DNA from: Phenylobacterium sp.
GTDB lineage: Bacteria; Pseudomonadota; Alphaproteobacteria; Caulobacterales; Caulobacteraceae
Length of the DNA: 64,000 bases
NCBI RefSeq assembly: GCF_016124325.1
Contig: NZ_WGNY01000003.1
Coordinates: 78,428 to 142,427, forward strand
Reading direction: 5' to 3'
A program made the translations under genes and the position numbers. The notes under the pieces are model-generated. The model did not search any database and had not been told where the DNA came from. It was given only the letters and a program-made list of their open reading frames with translations. Each line of letters starts with the position of its first letter. The stretch's first letter is position 1. Of this stretch, positions 48,048 through 56,386 are shown piece by piece.

Positions 48048-49094
48048 ATGACCGGCTGGGACCTCCTCGTCGACCGGACCGACCTTCGGCGGACGCAACT
48101 CGCGCCCATGGACCCCGAGGCGCCGCTGGCCGACGGGGAGGCCCTGCTGGAAATCGAGAGCTTCGCGCTCACCGCCAACAACGTCACCTACGGCGCGGTC
48201 GGCGAGCAGATCGGCTACTGGAAGTTCTTTCCCGCGCCGGAGGGGATGGGCCGCATCCCCGTGTGGGGCTTCGCCCGCGTGGTCCGATCGAAGGCGGCCG
48301 ACGCGCCGGAGGGGCTGCGGCTGTTCGGCTACTGGCCGATGTCGAGCCACACGGTGGCGCGGTTCGAGAAGCGGCCGTCGGGCTACGTCGAGGTCTCGGC
48401 CCACCGCGCCGAGCTGCCGCCCACCTACAACGCCTACCAGGTCGCCGAGCCGGCGGCCGACGACGACTGGCGCTCGCTGCTGCGGCCGCTGCTCATGACC
48501 AGCTTCCTGCTGGACGACCAGATCGCCGAGGCGGCGCCGGCGACGCTGGTGCTCTCCAGCGCGTCGAGCAAGACGGCGATGGGCCTGGCGTGGCTGGCGC
48601 GCAGACGTGGCGTGCGGGTGATCGGCCTGACCTCGCCCGGACACGTGGACGGCCTGAAGGGCTTCGGCCTCTACGACGAGGTCGTCGACTATGACCACAT
48701 CGCCGGGCTGAAGGCGGCCGGGCCGGCCGTCTATGTGGATTTCGCCGGCCGGTCTTCGGTGACGCGCGATGTCCACGAAGCCTTGGGCGACGTGCTGACG
48801 CAGAGCATCGTCGTGGGCGTCACGCACTGGGACGCGCGGGGCGGCGAACCGCCAAAGACCGGTCCGCAGCCGGCGTTCTTCTTCGCGCCGGACCGCATCC
48901 GCCAGCGGATGAAGGACTGGGGGCCGGGCGCGCTGGAGGCCCGCTTCGCGGAGGCCCTGCGCGCGTTCGTGGCGGCCAATCCCTGGCTGAAGCTGAAGCA
49001 TCACGCGGGCGCCGGGGCGTTGCAGGCGCTCTATGGCGAGGTGGTCGCCGGCCGGGTCAGCCCCGACGAAGGCCACATCGTCCGCCCAGCCTGA
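48048..49094 (+). CDS. DUF2855 family protein
   Basis: A 348-residue protein of the DUF2855 family, distantly like medium-chain reductases (ALTANNVTYGAVGEQIGYWKFFPAPEGMGRIPVWGFARVV split over the first 75 residues; LFGYWPMSSH; a Rossmann-like stretch with LVLSSASSKTAMGLAWLARRRG). It often sits beside carotenoid oxygenase genes in Alphaproteobacteria. ATG 48048 starts 5 bp after that gene, so the two are one operon. It probably handles the aldehyde or ketone cleavage product; that is inference. Confidence 0.85.
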   Translation: MTGWDLLVDRTDLRRTQLAPMDPEAPLADGEALLEIESFALTANNVTYGAVGEQIGYWKFFPAPEGMGRIPVWGFARVVRSKAADAPEGLRLFGYWPMSSHTVARFEKRPSGYVEVSAHRAELPPTYNAYQVAEPAADDDWRSLLRPLLMTSFLLDDQIAEAAPATLVLSSASSKTAMGLAWLARRRGVRVIGLTSPGHVDGLKGFGLYDEVVDYDHIAGLKAAGPAVYVDFAGRSSVTRDVHEALGDVLTQSIVVGVTHWDARGGEPPKTGPQPAFFFAPDRIRQRMKDWGPGALEARFAEALRAFVAANPWLKLKHHAGAGALQALYGEVVAGRVSPDEGHIVRPA

Positions 49095-49098
49095 GGGC

Positions 49099-50331
49099 TC
49101 AGGCGGCGCCGGGCGTCAGCGACGGGCGGGCGTTCAGCGACTCGCGGTCGAAGCCGGCCACCTTCTTGTAGCCGTCGGCCACGGCCTCCAGCTCGGTGCG
49201 GGGGATGACCTCGGCCACGTCGGCGAAGCCGCCGGGGGCGCGGTCCTCGGCCATCTGCATCACCCGCTCGGGCCCCTCGCCGCGATTGGCCAGGACGAGG
49301 CGGCTGGTGGCCGGTCGGCGCTCGGCCTCGTAGGCGGCGAGCGCGGCGTCAATGTCGGGCTGGGTCGCTGCGTGGAACGCCAGGGTGCGGGCGTCGAGGA
49401 TCGCCTGCGAGGCGCCGTTCGAGCCGATCGGATACATGGCGTGGGCGGCGTCGCCCAGCAGGGTGACGCGCCCGAAGGTCCAGCGCTCGACCGGGTCGCG
49501 ATCGACCATCGGGTATTCGAAGACGCGATCCGCCGCGGCGATCACCTGGGGTACGTGCAGCCAGCCGAAGTCCCAGTCGGCGAAGCGGGGCGCGAAGTCG
49601 GCGAGGCGGCCGGGCCGGTTCCAGTCCTCGCGCCGCCAATCGGTCCCGTCCGGGAAGCGCAGTTCGGCGATCCAGTTCACGAGGGAGCGGCCCGGCGGCG
49701 CGGCCGGGTCGATCGGATAGCAGACGAACTTCTGCTGGGCGTGGCCGGCCATGACCATGGTCGCCCCGCCGAGATAGGCGTCGGCCTCGGTGACGCCGCG
49801 CCAGAGCACGCGCCGGTTCCAGATCGGCGGGCCCTCGTCGGGATAGTGCTGGGCGCGGATGGCGGAATGGACGCCGTCGGCGGCGACGACGAGGTCGGCG
49901 CGGGCCGTCTCGCCCGAGCGGAAGATCGCCGTGTCGCCCTCGGCGGCGACGGCCTCGGCGCCCAGCCGCACCGCTCCGGGCCCGAGACGTTCGCGCACGG
50001 CGTCGAGCAGCAGCATCTGCAGGGTTCCGCGGTGGATCGAATACTGCGGCCAGCGGTAGCCGGCGGCGAGGCCGCGCGGCTCGCGCCAGATCTCCTGGCC
50101 GTGGCGGTTGGCGTAGACCAGGGCCTCGGTGGCCACGCCCACGCGGGCGAGGCGATCGGCCAGGCCCAGCTCGGTCAGCTCGCGCACCGCATGGGGCAGG
50201 AGGTTGATGCCGACGCCCAGGGGCCGCAGGTCGCGCACGGCCTCGAAAACCTCGACCTCCACGCCTACGGCATGGAGGCTGAGCGCCGCGGTGAGGCCCC
50301 CGATTCCCGCTCCGACGACGATCGCGCGCAT
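49099..50331 (-). CDS. FAD-dependent monooxygenase
   Basis: A 410-residue group A flavin hydroxylase (salicylate hydroxylase/UbiH-like): GAGIGGLTAALSL for ADP binding, ADLVVAADGVHSAIR for the DG motif, and GRVTLLGDAAHAMYPIGSNGASQAILDA for FAD and ribityl binding. It hydroxylates aromatic substrates using NAD(P)H. ATG 50331 is chosen over an ATG at 50418 because it places the Rossmann motif at residue 6. It is convergent with DUF2855, 4 bp apart. Confidence 0.9.
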   Translation of the reverse strand: MRAIVVGAGIGGLTAALSLHAVGVEVEVFEAVRDLRPLGVGINLLPHAVRELTELGLADRLARVGVATEALVYANRHGQEIWREPRGLAAGYRWPQYSIHRGTLQMLLLDAVRERLGPGAVRLGAEAVAAEGDTAIFRSGETARADLVVAADGVHSAIRAQHYPDEGPPIWNRRVLWRGVTEADAYLGGATMVMAGHAQQKFVCYPIDPAAPPGRSLVNWIAELRFPDGTDWRREDWNRPGRLADFAPRFADWDFGWLHVPQVIAAADRVFEYPMVDRDPVERWTFGRVTLLGDAAHAMYPIGSNGASQAILDARTLAFHAATQPDIDAALAAYEAERRPATSRLVLANRGEGPERVMQMAEDRAPGGFADVAEVIPRTELEAVADGYKKVAGFDRESLNARPSLTPGAA

Positions 50332-50473
50332 GGCCCGATGCGAGCCGCGCGGCCGGGCCAAGTCAAGGGCTCCTCGCGGCGGCCAAATGTGTGCTGGGTG
50401 ACAATTCCCGAGTCCCACACCACCTAGTCAATCCGCCTGATCCAGCGCATGGCTGGGCCGGGGAGGACGCGTC

Positions 50474-52348
50474 ATGAGGAAACTGCTCTGGGCCGCCGCG
50501 GCGGCGTTCGCCATCGCCGCGCCGGCGCGGGCCGCGGGGCCGGACTTCGCCGACCGCCAGGACTTCGACTTCGCCAGCCGCGGCTTCGTGGCCACGCGCG
50601 ACGACCCCAAGATCCGCGCCGCCGACGGCCGGGTGGTGTGGGACCTGTCGGCCTGGGGATTCCTGGAGGCGCCCGCGCCCAAGACGGTGAACCCCAGCCT
50701 GTGGCGCCAGTCGCAGCTGCTGGCCAAGAACGGCCTCTTCAAGGTGACCGACGGGGTGTGGCAGGTGCGCGGCTTCGACCTCGCCAACGCCACCTTCATC
50801 GCCGGCAAGACCGGCTGGATCGTCATCGACCCGCTGACCTCGGCCGAGACCGCCAAGGCCGCGCTCGACCTGGCCAACGCCAAGCTGGGCGCGCGGCCCG
50901 TCGTGGCGCTGATCTACACCCACAGCCATATCGACCACTTCGGCGGCGCCAAGGGCATGGTGGCCCAGGCCGACGTCGACGCCGGCAAGGTGGCGGTGAT
51001 CGCGCCGAAGGGCTTCCTGGAGCACGCGATCAGCGAGAACATCATCGCCGGCCCGGCCATGAGCCGCCGCGCGGCCTATCAGTTCGGCATCGGCATGCCG
51101 GCCGGCCCCGAGGGGCCGCTGAATTCCGGGATCGGCATGGCGGTCTCCACCGGGACCCAGACGCTGATCCCGCCCACGGTCGAGATCGACCACACCGGCC
51201 AGGAGATGACGGTCGACGGGGTGCGGCTGCAGTTCCAGTACACGCCCGACACCGAGGCGCCGGCGGAGATGAACATCTACCTGCCGGACCTGAAGTTGCT
51301 GGACATGGCCGAGAACGCCAACGCCACGATGCACAACATCCTGACGCCCCGCGGGGCGCTGGTGCGCGACGCCAAGGCCTGGGCCGACGACCTGACCGAG
51401 TCGATCCGCCTCTACGCCGACAAGACCGACGTGATGATGACCAGCCACGCCTGGCCGCGCTTCGGCCGGGCGGCCATCGGCGACTTCCTCGAGAAGCACC
51501 GCGACGCCTACAAGTACCTCCACGACCAGACGGTGCGACTGATGAACGAGGGGCTGCAGCCGGCCGAGATCGCCAACCGGCTGCGCCTGCCCGAGGTGCT
51601 GGACGACGAGTGGTACAACCGCGGCTACTACGGGACGCTGAGCTTCAATTCGCGGGCGGTCTATCAGCGCTACATGGGCTGGTATGACGCCAACCCCGTC
51701 CACCTGGCCCCGCTGGAGCCGGCCGACGAGGCGGCGCGCTACGTGGCGCTGGCGGGCGGCCCGGCCAAGGTGCTGGCGGCGGCCCAGGCGGCCTACGACA
51801 AGGGCGACGACCGCTGGGCGGGCGAACTGGCGAACAAGCTGGTCTACGCCGACGCCAAGGACACCGCCGCGCGCGAGCTGCTGGCCAAGGTCTACGACCG
51901 GCAGGCCGCCGGCGCCGAGAGCGCCATCGGCCGCAACATGTACCTCACCGGCGCCCAGGAGCTGCGCCAGGGCGTGGCGCCGCCGCGCGTGCAGACCGCC
52001 TCGCTGGACCTGATCCGCAGCACCTCGACGTCCGAGCTGCTCGACCTGCTGTCGGTGCGGCTGGATCCGGCGAAGGCCAAGGACGGGCAGGTGAGTGTCG
52101 ACCTCGTCTTCCCCGACCGCAGCGAGCGCTACCGCGTGACCGTGAAGCACGACGTGCTGACCTGGGAGGCCGATCCGAAGGGAACGGCGGACGGGACTTT
52201 CACCATGCCCCGGGCGCAGTTCCTGCTGGTGGCGCTGGCGGGCGGCGACGCCTCGAAGGTGAAGGGCGAGGGCGACGCGGGCGCGCTGGCGCGGCTGCTG
52301 AGCTGGATGACCCCGCCGACGCCGGGCTTCCCGATCGTGACGCGGTAG
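50474..52348 (+). CDS. Alkyl/aryl sulfatase, metallo-beta-lactamase type (SdsA1-like)
   Basis: A 624-residue exported enzyme with signal peptide (LLWAAAAAFAIAAPARA). The metallo-beta-lactamase domain has THSHIDHFGG for two zinc ions, then EMNIYLPDLKLLDMAENANA. A dimerisation helical domain around 400-500 and a C-terminal SCP2-like domain (LLSVRLDPAKAKDGQ, ERYRVTVKHDVLTW) complete the SdsA1 layout. It hydrolyses primary alkyl sulfates such as SDS in the periplasm. Confidence 0.93.
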   Translation: MRKLLWAAAAAFAIAAPARAAGPDFADRQDFDFASRGFVATRDDPKIRAADGRVVWDLSAWGFLEAPAPKTVNPSLWRQSQLLAKNGLFKVTDGVWQVRGFDLANATFIAGKTGWIVIDPLTSAETAKAALDLANAKLGARPVVALIYTHSHIDHFGGAKGMVAQADVDAGKVAVIAPKGFLEHAISENIIAGPAMSRRAAYQFGIGMPAGPEGPLNSGIGMAVSTGTQTLIPPTVEIDHTGQEMTVDGVRLQFQYTPDTEAPAEMNIYLPDLKLLDMAENANATMHNILTPRGALVRDAKAWADDLTESIRLYADKTDVMMTSHAWPRFGRAAIGDFLEKHRDAYKYLHDQTVRLMNEGLQPAEIANRLRLPEVLDDEWYNRGYYGTLSFNSRAVYQRYMGWYDANPVHLAPLEPADEAARYVALAGGPAKVLAAAQAAYDKGDDRWAGELANKLVYADAKDTAARELLAKVYDRQAAGAESAIGRNMYLTGAQELRQGVAPPRVQTASLDLIRSTSTSELLDLLSVRLDPAKAKDGQVSVDLVFPDRSERYRVTVKHDVLTWEADPKGTADGTFTMPRAQFLLVALAGGDASKVKGEGDAGALARLLSWMTPPTPGFPIVTR

Positions 52349-52396
52349 GGCTAGGCCACGAGAACTGCCCGGTCCGCCGTGGCCGTCGATGCCCCG

Positions 52397-52975
52397 CTAC
52401 CCGATCCGTCCAAGGTACTCTGTGAGGCCGATGGTTTCGCAACACTGACGAAAGGCCTCAATCTGCGTGGCGTCCTGCGTGACAACCGTATTGAACGGCA
52501 TCCAATCAACGCCGATTAGCAACTGCGCCCCGTCGTTGGCGGTGAAGATGAGGCCGACAGCAACCTCACAAGCCGCGCTTGCCGCGTCTGGCTCCTGACC
52601 TGGAGGCGCCGCCGATTGGACGTTTGGCGCTGCGCCGAACGCGTCCTGAACGTCGGCGTCCTCGATGATGAACTCGGTCCGCCTCAGGACGCCAACTGTC
52701 CATTGTGCGAACGGCCACGGGTCGAAGCGACGGGGCGGCTGAGGCGCCTGCGCGGCGAGGGCCGACAATGTCGGGACCGCCAGCGAAAAGACCTCGAACT
52801 TGAACTCGAGGTCACGCTGCTGGACGTAGATCGGATAGGAGTTTCCATCGGCGTCCCGCAGCCAATGGGGGCCAAATCTGTCACCTATGGCCAAGCCAGA
52901 TAGGCGACTTCGCAACGCTTCGAAGGTGGCGGGCGCAGCATCGATTTCAAACGGCGGGTAGCGGCGCATGATCAT
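52397..52975 (-). CDS. Hypothetical cytosolic protein
   Basis: A 192-residue acidic protein, MIMRRYPPFEIDAAPATFEALRS at the start, with alternating strands (FEVFSLAVPTL, CEVAVGLIFTANDGAQLLIGVDWMPFNTVV) and a C-terminal FRQCCETIGLTEYLGRIG. No signal, membrane segment or family I recognise. Codon use appears less GC3-biased than its neighbours, a mild sign of transfer. ATG 52975 or 52969. Confidence 0.6.
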   Translation of the reverse strand: MIMRRYPPFEIDAAPATFEALRSRLSGLAIGDRFGPHWLRDADGNSYPIYVQQRDLEFKFEVFSLAVPTLSALAAQAPQPPRRFDPWPFAQWTVGVLRRTEFIIEDADVQDAFGAAPNVQSAAPPGQEPDAASAACEVAVGLIFTANDGAQLLIGVDWMPFNTVVTQDATQIEAFRQCCETIGLTEYLGRIG

Positions 52976-53327
52976 CCTGCTGGCGTATTGATGAGGTCCG
53001 ACCGTAGTGCGCTACGACAGGTCCGCAACGGGTCGAAGGCGGTCTCAAGCCCCGTGTCCTCCCGGCCAAGCCTTGCGCGAGCAAGGCGCCGAGCCGGGAC
53101 CCAGCCACGCTGCGTCGAAGCCGCATCTCTCTCGCAGCGTCGGCGTTTGAGCGGCTGGGTCCCGGGTCTTCGCTGCGCTGCGCCCGGGATGACGTTGAAA
53201 TATCCGGCCGCATGGGTCGAATGCAGTTGTCGCGTTCCGACCTAGCAGTGGTTCCGGCGCGCGGTCGCAACCATTGCGGCGGCTTCCCATGCAACCTAGC
53301 CTTCGCCAGCGCTGCTAGAGAGGCGGC
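52976..53327. repeat. Intergenic region with GTCCCGGG/CCCGGGAC inverted repeat
   Basis: This 352-bp gap holds no gene. Positions 53052-53194 are a second full copy of the repeat at 22888: TCCTCCCGGCC and CCGGGACCCAGCC on the left, GGCTGGGTCCCGGGTCTTCG and GCCCGGGATGACG on the right. The rest should contain the promoter of the membrane protein gene at 53328. Confidence 0.65.
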
Positions 53328-54101
53328 ATGAAGCTGACACTGCTCCTGATCGGCTTGGCCGGCGTCATCCTCTATGGCGCGGTCCTGGCGCTGACCTTTG
53401 CGTCGCCGATCCATGTCGAGCGTGCGGCGCGCGGCTTCATCCAGAGCCAGATCGAGCGGCAAATCGGAAGCGAACTTCGGGCCATTCGGGCTGAAGCGCG
53501 GCAACCCCGGGCTGGCCGCTTCGCCGAGGCCCTGGCGGAGCGGCATAGCGAGGAGATCGCTGCGCTGCAGGCGCGATTGGCCGCGGATGCGAGCGGGCGG
53601 ATCGCGGACGTGGTGGCCCGCATGCAGGATCTCGACTGCGCGTGTCGGGAACGGCTGCGGCAGGGCTTAGACGCTGCGGTCGGACTTCGAATTTCGGCGC
53701 TGGAACGCGCCGAACCGCAGCTGCGCCGGATCATCGAAGGCAAGTATGGCGAGATCACAGCCGGCCTGCTGCGCGACCTGCGGATCTTCGCGAGCGCCAA
53801 CCTTCTGGCGTTCCTGCTGCTGGTGGCGCTCTCGCTCCTGAAGCCGGATCGGCTGCGCCAGCTCTTCGTCCCCGGCTTGCTCCTCGCCGCTGCGGCGGTA
53901 GTGGCCAGCGGCCTGTATCTGTTTGGTCAGAACTGGTTCTTCACGCTGCTGTACGCGGACTATGTAGGTTGGACTTATGGAGTCTGGCTGCTGCTGATAT
54001 TCGGTCTCCTTGCCGATATCGCCCTGTTCAGAGCTAGGGTCACGACGCGCGTCGTGGACTCCGTGCTCTACGCGCTGGGACAGTCCGCGGTTCCCTGCTG
54101 A
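53328..54101 (+). CDS. Membrane protein with periplasmic coiled coil
   Basis: A 257-residue protein: first membrane helix (LTLLLIGLAGVILYGAVLALTF), a helical region (residues 30-150, IQSQIERQIGSELRAIRAEA, HSEEIAALQARLAADA) with two cysteines (LDCACRE), then three more membrane helices (LLAFLLLVALSLL, LFVPGLLLAAAAVVASGLYLF, YGVWLLLIFGLLADIALF). No family recognised. It lies between two copies of the GGGTCCCGGG repeat. Confidence 0.65.
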   Translation: MKLTLLLIGLAGVILYGAVLALTFASPIHVERAARGFIQSQIERQIGSELRAIRAEARQPRAGRFAEALAERHSEEIAALQARLAADASGRIADVVARMQDLDCACRERLRQGLDAAVGLRISALERAEPQLRRIIEGKYGEITAGLLRDLRIFASANLLAFLLLVALSLLKPDRLRQLFVPGLLLAAAAVVASGLYLFGQNWFFTLLYADYVGWTYGVWLLLIFGLLADIALFRARVTTRVVDSVLYALGQSAVPC

Positions 54102-54418
54102 TCGCGTGAAGCGTCGCCCATTCGCAGCGTCGGCGTTTGAGCGGCTGGGTCCCGGGTCTTCGCTGCGCTTCGCCCGGGATGACGCTGGGGTGCGGGCCAC
54201 CTCGCGCATACTGGACCGTGACAACGGCCCTGCGGTCGGCTAGGGCAGAGGCGTCATGAGCCGCCCGACGCTGGCATCGCCGAAAGTATTCGCCGCTCCC
54301 CCCGCGGGGCGATGCGAGGCTGCGCGCGGCTAGATCCGCTCGTGACGTCGATCCCCCCGCAAGCCTTGCGGATGGATCGGCCAGTGTGCTCCGTCCGCGC
54401 CAGATGGAGACCTCCGCT
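54102..54418. repeat. Intergenic region with a half copy of the GGGTCCCGGG repeat
   Basis: Positions 54117-54183 repeat, nearly base for base, the right half of the element at 53052-53194 (CGCAGCGTCGGCGTTTGAGC, GGCTGGGTCCCGGGTCTTCG, CGCCCGGGATGACG). No left half is present. The remaining about 230 bp carry no gene I can support. Confidence 0.6.
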
Positions 54419-55612
54419 ATGACCGCCTGGGAAGACCGCTTCAGCGACCGGATGGGCCGCGTGCGCGCCTCCGAGATCCGCGAGCTGCTCAAGCTGCTGG
54501 ACCAGCCCGACATCCTGTCGTTCGCCGGCGGCATCCCCGACCCGTCGCTGTTCCCGGTGGAGGAGATGGCGGCGGCCTACGCTGAGGCCCTGGCGACCAG
54601 CGGCGAGCAGGCGCTGCAGTATTCGGTGACCGAGGGGATCGAGCCGCTGCGCGTGTGGATCGCCGAGCGGATGGCCCGCGCCGGCGCGCCGTGCGAGCCG
54701 GCCAACATCCTGATCACCGCCGGCTCGCAGCAGGCGCTGGACCTGCTGGGCAAGCTGTTCCTCAGCCCCGGCGACAAGGTGCTGGTGGAGCGGCCCACCT
54801 ACATGGGCGCGCTGGGCGCGTTCAACGCCTATGAGCCGGCCTACGCGGCGCTGGACCTGTCGGGCCGCGACGCCGAGGGCGCGCGCTTCGCCTATGTGGT
54901 GCCCGACTTCGCCAATCCGACCGGGCGCACCATGACGCGCGCCGAGCGCGAAACGCTGCTGGACCTGGCCGAGGCGCACGGCTTCGCGATCATCGAGGAC
55001 GGCGCCTACCGCGACCTGCGCTTCGCCGGCGAGGACGAGCCCTCGATCATCGGCTTGGACGCTGCGCGGTCGGGCGGGATCGAGGCGGGGCGGACGATCT
55101 TCTGCGGCACCTTCTCCAAGACGGTCTCGCCGGCCCTGCGGCTGGGCTGGGTGTGCGCGCCGCGGGCGGTGATCGAGAAGCTCACCCTGCTGAAGCAGGG
55201 TGCCGACCTGCACGCCTCGACGATCAACCAGATGGCGGCCTGGAAGGTGGTCTCCGAAGGTCACGAGCAGCGGCTGGGCATGCTGCGCGCCCGGTATCGC
55301 GAGCATTCCGAGGCCATGCAGACGGCGCTGTCGCGGCACATGCCGCTGGGCGTGCGCTGGACCACGCCGCAGGGCGGGATGTTCGTGTGGCTGGAGCTGC
55401 CCCAGGGCATGGACGGCGCGCGGCTGCTGGAGGCGGCGCTGGCCGAGGAGCGCGTGGCGTTCGTGCCGGGCGCGCCGTTCCACGCCACCGATGCGGCGGC
55501 CAACACCATCCGGCTGAGCTACTCCCTGCCGTCGCCCGACGACATCGACGAGGGCGTGCGGCGGCTGGCCCGGGTGATCGACAGCCGGATGGCCCACGCG
55601 CGGGTGGGATAG
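54419..55612 (+). CDS. PLP-dependent aminotransferase (MocR/2-aminoadipate type, class I/II)
   Basis: A 397-residue fold-type I aminotransferase. FAGGIPDPSLFPVEEMAAAY at the front, ITAGSQQALDLLGKLF for cofactor phosphate, PDFANPTGRTM, and Lys in CGTFSKTVSPALRLGW. It resembles LysN/ArAT-like aminotransferases that act on aromatic or branched amino acids or 2-aminoadipate. ATG 54419 has GGAG nine bases upstream; ATG 54404 and 54386 are alternatives. Confidence 0.88.
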   Translation: MTAWEDRFSDRMGRVRASEIRELLKLLDQPDILSFAGGIPDPSLFPVEEMAAAYAEALATSGEQALQYSVTEGIEPLRVWIAERMARAGAPCEPANILITAGSQQALDLLGKLFLSPGDKVLVERPTYMGALGAFNAYEPAYAALDLSGRDAEGARFAYVVPDFANPTGRTMTRAERETLLDLAEAHGFAIIEDGAYRDLRFAGEDEPSIIGLDAARSGGIEAGRTIFCGTFSKTVSPALRLGWVCAPRAVIEKLTLLKQGADLHASTINQMAAWKVVSEGHEQRLGMLRARYREHSEAMQTALSRHMPLGVRWTTPQGGMFVWLELPQGMDGARLLEAALAEERVAFVPGAPFHATDAAANTIRLSYSLPSPDDIDEGVRRLARVIDSRMAHARVG

Positions 55613-55679
55613 GCGGCCGGGACGGCTTGCCCCCGCCCCGCCCCGGACCCAATCTGCCGGTCCGCGGGAGGGGACGCGC

Positions 55680-56342
55680 ATGCTTCGAACGATGATGGCC
55701 GCAGTGCTGGGCCTGGGGCTGGTCGCGGCGGCGCCGCAGCTCGCGCCGGACCGGGTGCGGACGGTGGGAAATATCGCCGTGGCCGCCGCCGCCCTGGACG
55801 GTCGGGACGCCCTGAAGGTGACCGACCTCGGCCCGCCGTTCGGCCAGACCGACAAGCTGGTGGTCATTCCCGGCACCGACTTCGGGGACGGGGAGATCGA
55901 GGCCTGGGTGGCCGGCGCGCCCGCCGCGGAGGGCGCCTCGGCCGGGGCGCGCGGCTTCGTGGGGCTGATGTTCCGGCTGTCGGCGGATGGCCGCACGGGC
56001 GAGGGCTTCTACATCCGGCCCACCAACGGACGGGCCGAGGACCAGGAGCGGCGCAACCACGCGGTCCAGTACATCTCGGCGCCCGACTGGCCGTGGGAGC
56101 GGCTGCGCCGGGAGACGCCGTCGCGATACGAGAGCTACGCCGACATGGAGCCCGGCCACTGGGTGCGGATGCGCATCGTGGTGAAGGGCGACAAGGCGCG
56201 GCTGTTCCTGGGCGACGCGCCGCAGCCGGCGCTGATCGTCAACGACCTGAAAGGCGGCGCGGACCGCCGCGGCGCCGTGGCGCTGTGGATCGGCCCCGGC
56301 ACGGTGGCGCATTTCTCCGGCCTGACGATCCGGACCGAGTAG
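55680..56342 (+). CDS. Secreted concanavalin-like (laminin-G/GH16-like fold) protein
   Basis: A 220-residue exported protein. Short signal peptide (MMAAVLGLGLVAAAP), then a beta-sandwich domain: GDGEIEAWVAG, GFVGLMFRLSADGRTGEGFYIRPTNG, HWVRMRIVVKGDKARLFLGD, ending IGPGTVAHFSGLTIR. The layout fits the 3-keto-disaccharide hydrolase (DUF1080)/laminin-G group; no catalytic residues can be assigned. It lies 44 bp before the GMC oxidoreductase gene, on the same strand. Confidence 0.7.
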   Translation: MLRTMMAAVLGLGLVAAAPQLAPDRVRTVGNIAVAAAALDGRDALKVTDLGPPFGQTDKLVVIPGTDFGDGEIEAWVAGAPAAEGASAGARGFVGLMFRLSADGRTGEGFYIRPTNGRAEDQERRNHAVQYISAPDWPWERLRRETPSRYESYADMEPGHWVRMRIVVKGDKARLFLGDAPQPALIVNDLKGGADRRGAVALWIGPGTVAHFSGLTIRTE

Positions 56343-56386
56343 GGCGCAGACTGGCGGCGGGCGCCGACTTGGCCCATTGACGGCGC

